A DNA stretch of 51,713 nucleotides from Colwellia sp. (GTDB lineage: Bacteria; Pseudomonadota; Gammaproteobacteria; Enterobacterales; Alteromonadaceae). The position numbers were made by a program, and so were the translations under genes. The stretch is taken from positions 1 through 51,713 of the forward strand of contig JAPHTO010000130.1 of the NCBI GenBank assembly GCA_026196955.1, read 5' to 3'. Shown piece after piece: positions 1 through 9,569 of this stretch. How positions within the stretch are numbered: position 1 is the stretch's first letter; the number at the start of each line of letters is the position of its first letter. The notes beneath the pieces were generated by a model. The model was not told the DNA's origin, did not search any database, and saw only the letters and a list, made by a program, of their open reading frames with translations.

Positions 1-755
1 AACATCATACCAGCGAGAAAAGCGCCCAAAGCCATTGATAAACCGAACCATTGCGTTAATGCCGATGCAAGTAAGGTGACCAAAAGCGTTGTTAAAACGA
101 ATAACTCATCCGTTCTAACTTGTGCAACAAGATTAAATACCTTAGGTAACAACCATTTACCAATGAATAATAACAAGGTAATGACAACGGCACCTTTAAA
201 CATGGCCAGGATTAATGCCAATATCATCGAGCTATCGCCATTGGTTGCTAGCATAGGAATGATGATTAGCAATGGCACTACAGCAACATCTTGAAATAAT
301 AATATTGCCACTGAAAGTTGGCCGGATTTACGCTTCATTGCGCCCGTTTCACTTAGCTGACGAATGACAATAGCAGTAGATGACAACGCTAATATACTGC
401 CAACAACAAATGCAGACTCAAAGCTTAATCCGAAAAACATACCTGCAATTAAAAAGATAACCAAAGAAATGCCGACTTGTAAACTACCAACCGCAAGCAC
501 CAAATGCCGCATAGCCATCAGCCGAGGAAGAGAAAATTCAAGCCCTAAAGTAAAAAGTAAAAAAACGATACCTAATTCAGCAAAATGATCATAATCCACC
601 TGCTCTTGTGCGATATTTAATCCATGCTCACCCACTAGCAAGCCTGCCACTAAATACGCTAATATTGCGGGCAATTTCAAGCGACGAAAGAGCCAAACAA
701 TAATAACTGCACTCGATAAAATAGCTAAAATTTCAAGGTAGCCGCTCACATACAT
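1..755 (-). CDS. CPA2-family monovalent cation:proton antiporter, KefB-like (5' part only)
   Basis: I translated this by hand because the gene runs off the left edge and has no stop in the window; about 251 residues are visible. The product is strongly hydrophobic with repeated membrane helices. It carries the Na+/H+ exchanger domain signatures of KefB/KefC/YbaL-type proteins: LKLPAILAYLVAGLLVG near residue 28, ELGIVFLLFTLGLEFSLPRL near 65, ALSSTAIVIRQLSE near 122 and LLFQDVAVVPLL near 150. The family exchanges K+ or Na+ for H+ across the inner membrane. Whether a C-terminal TrkA-N/RCK domain follows cannot be seen. An AAGGA directly abuts the ATG, so the GTG two codons downstream (at 749) could be the real start. 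Family is certain, exact subtype not. Confidence 0.9.
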   Translation of the reverse strand, partial: MYVSGYLEILAILSSAVIIVWLFRRLKLPAILAYLVAGLLVGEHGLNIAQEQVDYDHFAELGIVFLLFTLGLEFSLPRLMAMRHLVLAVGSLQVGISLVIFLIAGMFFGLSFESAFVVGSILALSSTAIVIRQLSETGAMKRKSGQLSVAILLFQDVAVVPLLIIIPMLATNGDSSMILALILAMFKGAVVITLLLFIGKWLLPKVFNLVAQVRTDELFVLTTLLVTLLASALTQWFGLSMALGAFLAGMM

Positions 756-942
756 TCCTTAATTTTTTTCTTCAATAGCTTAGTTGCCACACGGCAAAGA
801 GTTGCCGCCAAGTTTATGACTTTAAGAACAAACTTATAGAAGCACACGTATTAATAGTAATACTGGCAATAATTAAACTAATAATCAAATAGTTAACAAA
901 ACTAAATCCAACCATCTTATGTCTATAAACTATATCACATCA

Positions 943-959
943 TGGAACAATAATTGCAA
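943..959 (+). promoter_or_regulatory. Candidate sigma-54 (RpoN) promoter of the diguanylate cyclase gene
   Basis: TGGAAC-AATAA-TTGCAA matches the -24/-12 consensus TGGCAC-N5-TTGCW with one change. The invariant GG (944-945) and GC (956-957) are 12 nt apart, as required. It would start transcription near 969, about 70 nt before the ATG of the GGDEF gene. No enhancer-binding protein site was identified. Confidence 0.4.
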
Positions 960-1041
960 TCTTTAGAGTAGAAGGTAATAGCATGCCAAACAGTTGAATT
1001 TATCACTACTGTGGCAAATAACGAAAAAGTGAGACACAAGT

Positions 1042-1932
1042 ATGCAAACACTTAATATACTTGATAATCCATCGACGTCATTTAACGTTTTCAACACGTT
1101 TGCAAATGATCGCCGTAAAAGTGACAATCTTAACACGGGTTTGTTAGAACAATTACAAACCACACTTAACTTAGACAAGTTGCTTGACATTTTTGCGATG
1201 GAAGCGGCACGCTTCGTTAATTTTTCAGGCCTTTATTTTAAAAGTCAGACTGTCAGCAAAGCTTTAAGAGGCAGTAAAAAAGCGAAGCAAGAACGTCAAT
1301 TCGAACTTAAACTCAATAATGAATTCATTGGAACGCTCAGTTATGGCATAAATAGTCCAATTAGCATGAGTCATTATGAAGAATTAAAGCGCATCCATCA
1401 GATTTTGCTTTACCCATTAAAGAATGCTCTGCAATATCATCAAGCCATGCAGCTTGCTATGCAAGACAGTCTAACCGGTTTAGGTAATCGTCGTTATTTT
1501 GATGAACAATTAAAGCGCGCAATGCATAATGCCAACCGTCACCAAGGACAAGTAGGCTTAGTATTAGGTGATTTAAATAAGTTCAAAGCAGTTAATGATA
1601 CCCATGGTCATAATATCGGCGATCAAGTACTACAGCAATTTGCCGATGTGTTACGCACTTGCATACGTGACTCAGACAGTGTTTTTCGCTTTGGTGGCGA
1701 TGAATTTGCTATCATTGTTGAAAACGCCAGTGAGTATGCATTAGATATAATACGAAGCAGAATTGACAATGCCTTAAAAGTTAACGCCTTACTCGCTAAA
1801 TATCAAATGAGTTGCAGCTTAGGTACTACCTTTATGAATAGAGCTGATAATGAGCATAGCTTATTTGAACGAGCCGATCAGGCGCTTTATCGACAAAAAA
1901 TGAACATGTCCAAGCGCTTAAGCGTTGTTTAA
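1042..1932 (+). CDS. Diguanylate cyclase with intact GGDEF active site and I-site
   Basis: A 296-residue protein that should make cyclic di-GMP from two GTP. The C-terminal GGDEF domain (about residues 140-292) starts at DSLTGLGNRRYFD, has DLNKFKAVNDTHGH for metal and substrate binding, and the signature GGDEF at residues 218-222. An RxxD motif (RDSD) lies exactly five residues before it, the allosteric I-site, so product inhibition is expected. The N-terminal 130 residues are soluble, with no membrane segment; they look like a small GAF-like sensory region but I cannot assign a ligand. The start is preceded by a weak GTGAG ribosome site. The gene stands alone and converges on the helicase gene, with which it shares a terminator. 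Confidence 0.92.
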   Translation: MQTLNILDNPSTSFNVFNTFANDRRKSDNLNTGLLEQLQTTLNLDKLLDIFAMEAARFVNFSGLYFKSQTVSKALRGSKKAKQERQFELKLNNEFIGTLSYGINSPISMSHYEELKRIHQILLYPLKNALQYHQAMQLAMQDSLTGLGNRRYFDEQLKRAMHNANRHQGQVGLVLGDLNKFKAVNDTHGHNIGDQVLQQFADVLRTCIRDSDSVFRFGGDEFAIIVENASEYALDIIRSRIDNALKVNALLAKYQMSCSLGTTFMNRADNEHSLFERADQALYRQKMNMSKRLSVV

Positions 1933-1940
1933 TTAAACTT

Positions 1941-1975
1941 TTAAGAAGAAGTGTTAACGCTTCTTCTTAATTTTA
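1941..1975 (+). terminator. Intrinsic terminator between convergent genes
   Basis: Stem TTAAGAAGAAG / CTTCTTCTTAA (11 bp) with an 8-nt loop, followed by TTTTA on the plus strand. It serves the diguanylate cyclase gene. Its right arm lies inside the last codons of the helicase gene, whose Lys/Arg-rich tail is encoded by the same bases. Confidence 0.7.
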
Positions 1976-3270
1976 CTATTGTATTTTTTATTCGATGGCG
2001 ACTTTTTCTTCGCCTTCTTTTTAGCAATCTCTTGATTCTTCTCTTGCGTGGCACGATAGCGGTTTTTGCTCACACGCTTTTCATTTGCCTGAGTATGTTC
2101 AACGGCTTCATCGCGATTTAACTCATAGCCTGGCACAATAATTCGTTCAAATTGACGACCAATAAGTTGCTCAATATTTTCTAAAAAACGCTCATCTTTA
2201 GGACTGACCAAAGAAATAGCAGTACCTGACTTACCTGCTCTACCAGTACGACCAACACGATGTACATAATCTTCAGCTAAAAACGGTAAATGAAAATTAA
2301 CCACATAAGCCAAATCGTCAATATCTAAACCACGTGCTGCAACATCAGTTGCTACTAAAACTCTCACTTTACCTTCACTAAAATCAGTTAAAGCTTTATT
2401 TCTAGCTCCTTGAGTTTTATCACCATGGCAAAGGGCAGATTTAATACCATCAAGCTTTAATTCTTTGGCAAGAATATTGGCGCTTTCTTTCGTGCCAGCA
2501 AAAACAAGCACCTGTTGCCAGTTATTCACGCCAATGAGTTCAGAAAGTAACTCACGCTTTCGTACTTCACTGACCCAGTAAACAGATTGTTTTACTTTAC
2601 CTGAGGTTGAATTTTGTTTAGCCACACCCAGTGTTTTTGGTGTTTTAAGTATTTGTTTAGCTAACGATTTCACTTTATTTGAGTAAGTCGCTGAAAACAT
2701 TAATGTTTGATGCTTATGCTTCATTGCTAGCATAAGCTTTTCAATATCTGATAAAAAGCCCATATCTAACATACGATCGGCTTCATCAAGTACTAAATAA
2801 CTTACCTGCGCTAAATCAAGATTACGTAAAGTTAAGTGCTCTAATAATCGTCCTGGTGTGGCGATAAGGACATCAACACCTTCTTTCAATACTTTGGTTT
2901 GTGATGCCATTTTACCGCCACCATACACCACGCCAATTTTTAAAGGTAAAAATTGGCTGTAAGCTTTCATGTTATTCGCAACTTGTGCTGCTAACTCTCT
3001 GGTTGGTGTCAAAACCAAAGCACGGATATTATGGCTGCTATTTTGTGAAGCCGACTTTGTGCTACTAGCCGAGCCTTTAACCAAGGCATCTAAAATGGGC
3101 AAGCTAAAAGCGGCGGTTTTTCCCGTTCCTGTTTGAGCACTAGCGAGTAGATCAGAGCCTGATCGGATCATAGGGATAGCTTGTTGCTGAATTGGTGTTA
3201 AGTTTTTATAACCGCAGGCTTTTACCGCTTTTAACAACTCTGCAGATAAACCAATTGCATCAACACTCAT
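1954..3270 (-). CDS. rhlE: DEAD-box ATP-dependent RNA helicase, RhlE type
   Basis: A 438-residue RNA helicase. Motifs in order: Q motif around YKNLTPIQQQ (21-30), Walker A AQTGTGKT (45-52), PTRELA (89-94), DEAD (162-165), SAT (193-195), ARGLDI (312-317) and HRVGRTGR (337-344). After the helicase core (to about 375) comes a lysine/arginine-rich tail ending KSKIKKKR-like, typical of RhlE-group proteins and likely to add RNA affinity. The opening LGLS-type sequence and the QTGTGKTA context favour RhlE over DbpA, SrmB or CsdA, but marine gammaproteobacteria carry several paralogues. The start has AGGTGA six bases upstream. Likely role: remodelling rRNA or mRNA structure, often important in cold-adapted cells (inference). 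Confidence 0.9.
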   Translation of the reverse strand: MSVDAIGLSAELLKAVKACGYKNLTPIQQQAIPMIRSGSDLLASAQTGTGKTAAFSLPILDALVKGSASSTKSASQNSSHNIRALVLTPTRELAAQVANNMKAYSQFLPLKIGVVYGGGKMASQTKVLKEGVDVLIATPGRLLEHLTLRNLDLAQVSYLVLDEADRMLDMGFLSDIEKLMLAMKHKHQTLMFSATYSNKVKSLAKQILKTPKTLGVAKQNSTSGKVKQSVYWVSEVRKRELLSELIGVNNWQQVLVFAGTKESANILAKELKLDGIKSALCHGDKTQGARNKALTDFSEGKVRVLVATDVAARGLDIDDLAYVVNFHLPFLAEDYVHRVGRTGRAGKSGTAISLVSPKDERFLENIEQLIGRQFERIIVPGYELNRDEAVEHTQANEKRVSKNRYRATQEKNQEIAKKKAKKKSPSNKKYNSKIKKKR

Positions 3271-3335
3271 AAATCACCTAAAACAAGAAAACCAAAATAA
3301 GGACGCGGATTATATACCTAAGTGACTAGATAAAC

Positions 3336-3369
3336 AAAAGCCCTAGCAATTATTATCGCAAGGGCTTTT
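3336..3369 (-). terminator. Terminator of pntAB
   Basis: Inverted repeat AAAAGCCCT / AGGGCTTTT with a 16-nt loop, about 55 bp after the pntB stop codon. Runs of T follow on both strands, so it could act in both directions, but only pntB reads into it. Confidence 0.65.
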
Positions 3370-3393
3370 TATATGAGCATTTATAATAATAAA

Positions 3394-3413
3394 TACTAGG
3401 ACTGTTGATCTTT
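3394..3413 (+). repeat. Short copy of a dispersed repeat, possible MITE-end remnant
   Basis: TACTAGGACTGTTGATCTTT lies just beyond the pntB stop. It differs at only a few positions from ACTAGGGGCTGTTGATCTTT near the right end of this window. See the entry at 51612 and the finding. Confidence 0.45.
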
Positions 3414-3423
3414 GCTGACTATT

Positions 3424-4815
3424 TTATAAGGCTCTAAAAATCTGTTCCGTAGTTTCTTTCGCATCACCAAATAGCATTTGCGTATTGTCTTTAAAGAACA
3501 GTGGATTTTGAACACCTGCATAGCCCGTATTCATTGAACGCTTAAATACCACCACTTCTTTTGCATTCCATACTTCAAGTACAGGCATGCCAGCAATAGG
3601 ACTACTAGGATCTTCACTTGCCGCTGGGTTTACCGTGTCATTCGCGCCGATAACCAAGACCACATCCGTTTCAGGAAAATCATCATTTATCTCATCCATA
3701 CCAAGTACAATATCATAGGGTACTTTCGCTTCAGCCAATAAAACATTCATATGGCCGGGTAAGCGACCTGCAACTGGGTGAATAGCAAAGCGCACTTTAA
3801 CACCTTTATTTATCAGCTGCTGAGTCATTTCATAAACAGGGTATTGTGCTTGTGCTACAGCCATACCGTAACCCGGTGCTATCACAACCGATTTAGCGCC
3901 GCGTAGCAAATCAGCAACAGCTTCTGCTTGCACTTCTCTGTGCTCACCATAATCTTTATCTTCATCAATAACGACTTCAGTGCCAAAACCACCAGCAATG
4001 ACGCTAATAAATGAACGATTCATCGCCTTACACATAATATAAGATAATATCGCACCTGATGATCCAACTAACGCCCCAGTAATGATCAATAAATCGTTAC
4101 TAAGCATAAAGCCTGCTGCTGCTGCTGCCCAACCCGAATACGAGTTAAGCATTGAGACAACGACAGGCATATCCGCACCGCCAATAGAGGCAACTAGATG
4201 CCAACCAAACACCAATGCAATAACCGTCATTAAAAATAATGCGGTATTCGAACCACCATGATTAACAAAGGATAATAACAATAAAAAACTGACTATGCCT
4301 GCTGCCAAATTCATTTTATGGCGATGCGGTAACATTAAAGCACTTGAGCTGATAATGCCTCGCAACTTACCAAAAGCAACGATAGAGCCGGTAAAAGTGA
4401 CTGCCCCAATAAATATTCCTAAGAAAATTTCGGTTAGATGGATATTCATTGCCGTTTGCTGTGCTGCTGTAAGAATAACGCCATGCCCAGCATCAAAGTA
4501 GCTATTAAAACCAACTAAAACTGCCGCCAAACCCACAAAGCTATGTAGAATTGCCACAAGCTCAGGCATTTGTGTCATTTCTACCTTGTTCGCTAACCTC
4601 AGTCCAATACCTGAGCCGATAACCATAGCGACAATAATAACAAACACATTGGAAACTCTTGGGTCGAGTATGGTAGTTATTAGCGCAATGGCCATACCCA
4701 CTATGCCAAACATATTGCCCTGTTTAGCCGTTTCTTGCTTGCTTAAGCCAGCCAAACTGAAAATAAAGAGTAATGCTGCAACCAAATACGCTGCACTGAT
4801 AAAACCGTAAGACAT
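3424..4815 (-). CDS. pntB: NAD(P) transhydrogenase, beta subunit
   Basis: The 463-residue beta subunit of the proton-translocating transhydrogenase, which uses the proton gradient to make NADPH from NADP+ and NADH. The first about 270 residues are multiple membrane helices (the proton channel, domain II). The rest is the NADP(H)-binding domain III, with [15 protein letters not shown] near residue 310, the [14 protein letters not shown] motif and [14 protein letters not shown]. Length equals that of E. coli PntB. AAGGAG lies seven bases before the ATG. It follows pntA by 11 bp and forms a two-gene operon ending at the terminator near 3350. Confidence 0.98.
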   Translation of the reverse strand: MSYGFISAAYLVAALLFIFSLAGLSKQETAKQGNMFGIVGMAIALITTILDPRVSNVFVIIVAMVIGSGIGLRLANKVEMTQMPELVAILHSFVGLAAVLVGFNSYFDAGHGVILTAAQQTAMNIHLTEIFLGIFIGAVTFTGSIVAFGKLRGIISSSALMLPHRHKMNLAAGIVSFLLLLSFVNHGGSNTALFLMTVIALVFGWHLVASIGGADMPVVVSMLNSYSGWAAAAAGFMLSNDLLIITGALVGSSGAILSYIMCKAMNRSFISVIAGGFGTEVVIDEDKDYGEHREVQAEAVADLLRGAKSVVIAPGYGMAVAQAQYPVYEMTQQLINKGVKVRFAIHPVAGRLPGHMNVLLAEAKVPYDIVLGMDEINDDFPETDVVLVIGANDTVNPAASEDPSSPIAGMPVLEVWNAKEVVVFKRSMNTGYAGVQNPLFFKDNTQMLFGDAKETTEQIFRAL

Positions 4816-4826
4816 TCGTTTTCTCC

Positions 4827-6365
4827 TTATTTACTAAACATTTTTAACATGCGACTCGTCACTTTAAAGCCGCCAACGATATTTATTGTTGCCACTAAGG
4901 TAGCTAAAGCAGCCAGTATTTGCACCAAGGTATTTTCCGAGCCTATTTGCAGCAGAGCCCCAACAACTATAATGCCTGAAATCGCATTGGTAACACTCAT
5001 TAACGGTGTATGTAATGAATGACTGACATTCCACACAACATAATAGCCAATCACACAAGCGAGAGTAAACACGGTAAAGTGCGTCAGAAAATCAGCAGGA
5101 GCAACACTTGCTACCCAGCCAAATAAAGCAACGCCCGCCGCCATAAAGCCATACTTTTTAACAGGATCTGCTGGCTCTTCTTCAACAATTTCCGCTGGCT
5201 CAGCTTTAGCCTTTTGAGCGGGTGCTGGCGCAGCACTGACTTGGATAGGCGGTGGTGGAAAGGTCACCTCATCCTCTTTAACCACTGTCATGTTGCGAAT
5301 AACAACATCATCAAAATCTATAGTGAATGTGCCATCCTTTTCTTTACATAACAACTTAGCTAAATTAACTAAATTATTCGCATAAAGCTGCGATGACTGA
5401 TTAGGTAAGCGAGACACTAAGTCAGTATAACCTATCACTTTAACGCCATGGGCATCGGTAACTTTCCCTGCAACGGTACACTCACAGTTGCCACCACCGC
5501 CAGCAGCTAAATCGATAATCACGCTACCCGTTTTCATCGACTCAACCATTTTTTCGGTAATGAGTTTAGGTGCCGGTTTTCCTGGGATCATTGCCGTTGT
5601 GATGATAATATCAACATCTTTGGCTTGCTCAGCAAATAAAGCCATTTCAGCATCAATAAACGCTTTACTCATTTCTTTCGCGTAACCGTCACCAGAGCCA
5701 GTATCCTCAGGCTCTTCATAATCTAGCTCAAGAAATTCAGCCCCCATACTTTCAATTTGCTCTTTCACTTCAGTGCGGGTATCAAATGCACGCACTATGG
5801 CGCCTAAACTACTCGCGGTACCAATTGCAGCAAGGCCTGCAACCCCCGCGCCTATAATCATTATTTTTGCCGGTGGCATTTTACCCGCGGCAGTAATTTG
5901 ACCGGTAAAAAATCGTCCAAAGTGATGTGACGCTTCAATAACTGCACGATAACCAGCAATATTTGCCATTGAGCTCAATGCATCCATTGATTGAGAGCGT
6001 GTCATGCGCGGCACCATTTCCATGGCTAAGGTGGTAATAGATTTGGCACGAAGCGCTTCAAGGAGTTCAGCGTTTTGCGCTGGTGCAATAAAACTTACAA
6101 GAGTCGCGCCCTCATTCATTAGCTCAACTTCTTCTAGGGTAGGAGCATTCACTTTTAAAATGATATCACTTTGCCAACACTTCTTTTTGACAACAATATC
6201 TGCATTTGCACTTGTGTATTCTTCGTCTGTAAAACTTGCTTTAGTGCCAGCACTCTTTTGAACTTGTACTGTAAAACCTAATTTGATTAGTGCACTAATA
6301 GAGCTTGGTGAGCCTGCTACACGGTTTTCACCCTTGAGCGACTCTTTGGGAATGCCAATGATCAT
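4827..6365 (-). CDS. pntA: NAD(P) transhydrogenase, alpha subunit
   Basis: A 512-residue alpha subunit, single-chain type as in E. coli. The N-terminal NAD(H)-binding domain I has [19 protein letters not shown] (124-142) and the dinucleotide motif [11 protein letters not shown] (172-182). A Pro/Ala-rich linker near 355-390 leads to a C-terminal hydrophobic part with about four membrane helices (from 403). It pairs with PntB to form the membrane complex. AAAGGTG precedes the ATG. The 276 bp upstream carry the promoter but no clear operator that I can identify. Confidence 0.98.
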   Translation of the reverse strand: MIIGIPKESLKGENRVAGSPSSISALIKLGFTVQVQKSAGTKASFTDEEYTSANADIVVKKKCWQSDIILKVNAPTLEEVELMNEGATLVSFIAPAQNAELLEALRAKSITTLAMEMVPRMTRSQSMDALSSMANIAGYRAVIEASHHFGRFFTGQITAAGKMPPAKIMIIGAGVAGLAAIGTASSLGAIVRAFDTRTEVKEQIESMGAEFLELDYEEPEDTGSGDGYAKEMSKAFIDAEMALFAEQAKDVDIIITTAMIPGKPAPKLITEKMVESMKTGSVIIDLAAGGGGNCECTVAGKVTDAHGVKVIGYTDLVSRLPNQSSQLYANNLVNLAKLLCKEKDGTFTIDFDDVVIRNMTVVKEDEVTFPPPPIQVSAAPAPAQKAKAEPAEIVEEEPADPVKKYGFMAAGVALFGWVASVAPADFLTHFTVFTLACVIGYYVVWNVSHSLHTPLMSVTNAISGIIVVGALLQIGSENTLVQILAALATLVATINIVGGFKVTSRMLKMFSK

Positions 6366-6641
6366 AAAACACCTTTAAACAGTTGATAAAAAAGACTAAC
6401 TGTTTAATGTTTTACCACTTATAGCGCTAATTTTAAACACACATTTGAAAATAATTTATTCTTCAGTTGCGATTTAAACGCTTTGCTATTTAATCAACAT
6501 CAAATAAAGAAGAAAAGCTATTATATATCAGCAGATTGAAAGGAGCCTATGAGTTGTTTTAAACCCTTATATAATTCAGGAGATATTGATTATTTGTCTT
6601 GGCTACCATAACAAACGAAGTCAATAAGCGAGATAGCGCTT

Positions 6642-7514
6642 TTAACGGCCTTTACTCACTGACCATGTTTCAAAAAGCGCAGCACTAACCACTAATATGC
6701 CACCAATAACCGTTAGCAGGCTCACACGTTCACTTAACAGTAAAAATGCTAACACACTGCCATATAGTGGCTGTAAACAAGAAATAAGCCCCGCTGTTGT
6801 CGCCGACAGATGGCGAAGAGAAGAAGCAAATAAAGCATGTGGCATCGCAGTGAAAACGATACCAACTAATAAGATCAATGACCAATCCTTGTTTGTCACT
6901 TGCCATGGTGGCACTTCAACAAACAAACCTAACATAATAAAAGCCACCAAGGTTTGATACAACATGGTGTGCGGTCCAGAATAGTGGCTAAAATAATTCT
7001 TATGAAGAATATTCCTTATCGCAAAAAAGAATGCAGAAATAACGCCTGTCGCTATACCTAAGGTGACTTGGTTACCTAAATTAATTTCTGGAATAAGTAA
7101 AAAAATGCCAACCAAGACAATAAAAGCAATAATAATATCTTTGATTTTCGGCGTACTTTTGATTTTTGCACGGCTTAGCAGAGGCTCTAAAAAGACCGTG
7201 ATCACTGGGTAGGTAAAAAAAGCAATGATGCCAATGGTAACACCAGCCATTTGCATTCCGGCAAAGTAAGTCACCCAGTGAATACCAACAACAACACCTA
7301 GCAACACCGCAACACCATAATCTTTGGCGCATTTGAGTGTTATTTTTTTCTTTTGCAGTGTTAATAAAATAAATAACACTATCGCTGCTACGCCAGTGCG
7401 ATAGACGGTAATATCTAAAGCCGGTAAACCTATAAGTTTTGAAAATAAAGCCGTACCACCAAACAGCAGTACTGACATGTGTAGAAACAAAAGGCTTTGC
7501 TGTTGAGCTTTCAT
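6642..7514 (-). CDS. EamA/DMT-superfamily transporter
   Basis: A 290-residue inner-membrane protein with about ten hydrophobic helices arranged as two EamA repeats. The second repeat contains the usual pattern AMPHALFASSLRHLSATTAGLISCLQPLYGSVLAFLLLSERVS. The family exports or imports metabolites and drugs; nothing in the sequence or neighbours tells the substrate. The ribosome site before the ATG is weak. It is followed by pntA on the same strand after 276 bp, so it is probably transcribed separately. Confidence 0.9.
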   Translation of the reverse strand: MKAQQQSLLFLHMSVLLFGGTALFSKLIGLPALDITVYRTGVAAIVLFILLTLQKKKITLKCAKDYGVAVLLGVVVGIHWVTYFAGMQMAGVTIGIIAFFTYPVITVFLEPLLSRAKIKSTPKIKDIIIAFIVLVGIFLLIPEINLGNQVTLGIATGVISAFFFAIRNILHKNYFSHYSGPHTMLYQTLVAFIMLGLFVEVPPWQVTNKDWSLILLVGIVFTAMPHALFASSLRHLSATTAGLISCLQPLYGSVLAFLLLSERVSLLTVIGGILVVSAALFETWSVSKGR

Positions 7515-7561
7515 GAAGTTAATTCGATATAAGTTATTTAGGTGGGCCGGTTCTCTGATGA

Positions 7562-8080
7562 TTAATCAAGATCGTTTAACGGCCAAGTAACGATGTAATC
7601 TTCAAAATCTTCGAGTTCAACATCATCATCTTTTACTACTTTGCCTCGTACCGACATGCCGGCCTTATGCATCGCTGACTTTTTACCTTTATGCAATAAT
7701 GGATGCCAAGATGGCATTCCCCGTCCTTCTTGTAAACGCCTGTATGTACAGCTCGGCGGCATAAAAAACACATCGGCAAGATTATCTTGTGTTAACTTCA
7801 CACAATCTGGAACTAAGGTAGTACGCTTTGCATATTGACTACATTGACAAGATTTTTCATTAAGCAAATAGCAAGCAATATTAGAGTAATGTACTTGCTC
7901 ACCTTCTTTTAAATGATCTGTGGGTAGAAGCTCGCTTTGCTCATCCGTATCCTCGTCATCAATAAATTTATTGAGGCAACATTTAGCACAGCCATCACAC
8001 AAAGATTCCCATTCGCTTCGAGACATTTCTGTTAAGGTTTTACTTTGCCAAAACGGCTTGTTTTCTTGAATTTCTGTCAT
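7562..8080 (-). CDS. ycgN: YcgN-family cysteine-cluster protein (UPF0260)
   Basis: A 172-residue soluble protein with the cysteine pattern CDGCAKCCLNKF near residue 28 and later CYLLNEKSCQCSQYAKRTTLVPDC, characteristic of the YcgN/YkgJ family. The cysteines suggest metal or Fe-S binding; the biochemical role is unknown. It starts 15 bp after the lytic transglycosylase gene, and with ycgL upstream it forms the ycgL-(mlt)-ycgN unit. E. coli likewise has ycgL and ycgN close together. Confidence 0.9.
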   Translation of the reverse strand: MTEIQENKPFWQSKTLTEMSRSEWESLCDGCAKCCLNKFIDDEDTDEQSELLPTDHLKEGEQVHYSNIACYLLNEKSCQCSQYAKRTTLVPDCVKLTQDNLADVFFMPPSCTYRRLQEGRGMPSWHPLLHKGKKSAMHKAGMSVRGKVVKDDDVELEDFEDYIVTWPLNDLD

Positions 8081-8095
8081 GCTAAAAAATGCTTT

Positions 8096-9139
8096 TTAAT
8101 TAATAGGAGGAAACTTGATACGATCAGATAAATGACCAACCGAGCTAACAAAATAATAAGATAAGTTCCAGTGCATCAAGCTCTTGTAATTGTCATAAGC
8201 AAGGTAAGCCCGTCCGTTTTCATCATCAGGGAAAACAAGTGCCGCTTTAATATCAACATTAGGAAGGTTAGTACCGTCAGTACGACGAACCCCCAATGCT
8301 TGCCACTCTGCTAACGTTTTTTCAGAAGTTGACCACGCCTTTAACCACTTTTTACGGCTACCGGTATTTTTAGGGATAGCTAATGAATTATCAAAGTTCT
8401 GTGGCAGTTTAACCTGACGTCCCCAAGTTAACTCATCATTCCAACCTTCTTTTTTCAAATAATTAGCCATTGAAGCAAAAATATCGACTTGGTTTTGCCA
8501 AATGTCTTTTTTACCATCACCGTTACCATCAACAGCGTAAGCTAAAAAAGAGGTGGGCATAAATTGATTTTGTCCCATAGCACCAGCCCAAGAGCCTTTC
8601 ATATTATCAATTTTAATATGGCCTTCGTCTAAGATAGTTAATGCCGCCCATAATTGCTTTTTGAAAAAAGCTTCACGGCGACCTTCATACGCTAAGGTGG
8701 ATAATGCTGACACCACATTATAGCCGCCTGTGAACTTACCAAAATTCGTTTCTAAGCCCCACAAAGCAACAATAAAACGTGGCTGAACGTTATACTTATG
8801 ACCAATTTCAGTTAATATTTCTTGGTGCTTCTTGTATAAGCTACGTGCTTTTTTAACTTTCCAACCCGGCACACGTTTAGGTAAATAAGTATCTAATGTT
8901 TCCACCTTTTCAGGCTGTTTTCGATCAGCAGCTACCGCGCGCTGATGAAATTTCACCTGAGCAAAACTTGTTTCTACCAAGCTCTGTTCAAACCCCTGCG
9001 CTAAGGCTTCTTTTTTTAATTGAGCGACATATTTCGCAAAGCCTTCTTCCGTTAATTCCTTCGCTTGCAAACCTTTTAAAGGGATTAAAGCACAAATAGA
9101 AACACATAAAAGCACTGCAATTCCATGATTAAATTTCAT
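8096..9139 (-). CDS. Lytic murein transglycosylase, MltB-like (SLT_2 family)
   Basis: A 347-residue exported enzyme that cleaves peptidoglycan glycan strands to 1,6-anhydromuropeptides. A signal peptide covers about residues 1-27 (hydrophobic core AVLLCVSICALIPL, cleavage after LQA). There is no lipobox, unlike true MltB lipoproteins, so it should be soluble in the periplasm. The catalytic region is FIVALWGLETNFGKFTGG, with Glu130 as the expected catalytic acid, followed by GSWAGAMGQNQFMPTSFLAYAVDGNGDGKKDIW. I chose the ATG at 9139 because AAGGAG lies six to ten bases upstream; the TTG codon before it is not needed. It begins three bases after ycgL. Confidence 0.92.
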   Translation of the reverse strand: MKFNHGIAVLLCVSICALIPLKGLQAKELTEEGFAKYVAQLKKEALAQGFEQSLVETSFAQVKFHQRAVAADRKQPEKVETLDTYLPKRVPGWKVKKARSLYKKHQEILTEIGHKYNVQPRFIVALWGLETNFGKFTGGYNVVSALSTLAYEGRREAFFKKQLWAALTILDEGHIKIDNMKGSWAGAMGQNQFMPTSFLAYAVDGNGDGKKDIWQNQVDIFASMANYLKKEGWNDELTWGRQVKLPQNFDNSLAIPKNTGSRKKWLKAWSTSEKTLAEWQALGVRRTDGTNLPNVDIKAALVFPDDENGRAYLAYDNYKSLMHWNLSYYFVSSVGHLSDRIKFPPIN

Positions 9140-9142
9140 CAA

Positions 9143-9433
9143 CTATTCTCCTTGTTGTTTTTGTTTGTCCATTTGTGCTTTATGTTGCTTTAATAAATCT
9201 TCTTTAGGGGGTGGTAACTGCAGGTAATAACCTTGCTCATCTAAACTAGCTTTCACCTTGTCCAAATCAGCAAACGCTAACTTTTCTTTAGTCGCTAAGT
9301 TAGTTAACGTCACTAACGTCGGCGTACCAAAAGTAAGCATTAATGCCTCAGGTACTACTGAGAAATCATCACGAGTTTTTACAAACAGGTAGGTTTGTTG
9401 TTTTTTGGCACTTTTATAAATGGCGCATAGCAT
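9143..9433 (-). CDS. ycgL: YcgL domain-containing protein
   Basis: A 96-residue protein matching the YcgL family: it opens MLCAIYKSAKKQQTYLFV, has DDFSVVPEALMLTFGTP in the middle and ends in the conserved GYYLQLPPP motif with a charged tail. Function is unknown. It is the first gene of the ycgL-transglycosylase-ycgN unit, with an AGGT seven bases before the ATG. Confidence 0.93.
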   Translation of the reverse strand: MLCAIYKSAKKQQTYLFVKTRDDFSVVPEALMLTFGTPTLVTLTNLATKEKLAFADLDKVKASLDEQGYYLQLPPPKEDLLKQHKAQMDKQKQQGE

Positions 9434-9569
9434 AATGGAGACCTATGGAATAATTATTATCGTTAGTGAGTGTATGAATCATTAATATATCACGCACTCA
9501 CCTTGATATGCGATACAATGACACAATAAATTACATTACTTTTTATTTCACTAATACTTAGGCAAACCA

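Noticed and set aside
963-1190. Minus-strand open frame across the start of the diguanylate cyclase gene.
   Set aside because: It is the shadow of a clear GGDEF gene; no ribosome site and no recognisable protein.
6549-6611. A 20-codon frame (MSCFKPLYNSGDIDYLSWLP) preceded by AAAGGAG in the gap between the EamA gene and pntA.
   Set aside because: The ribosome site is only three bases from the ATG, the peptide has no recognisable feature and no promoter or terminator is evident. Likely chance.
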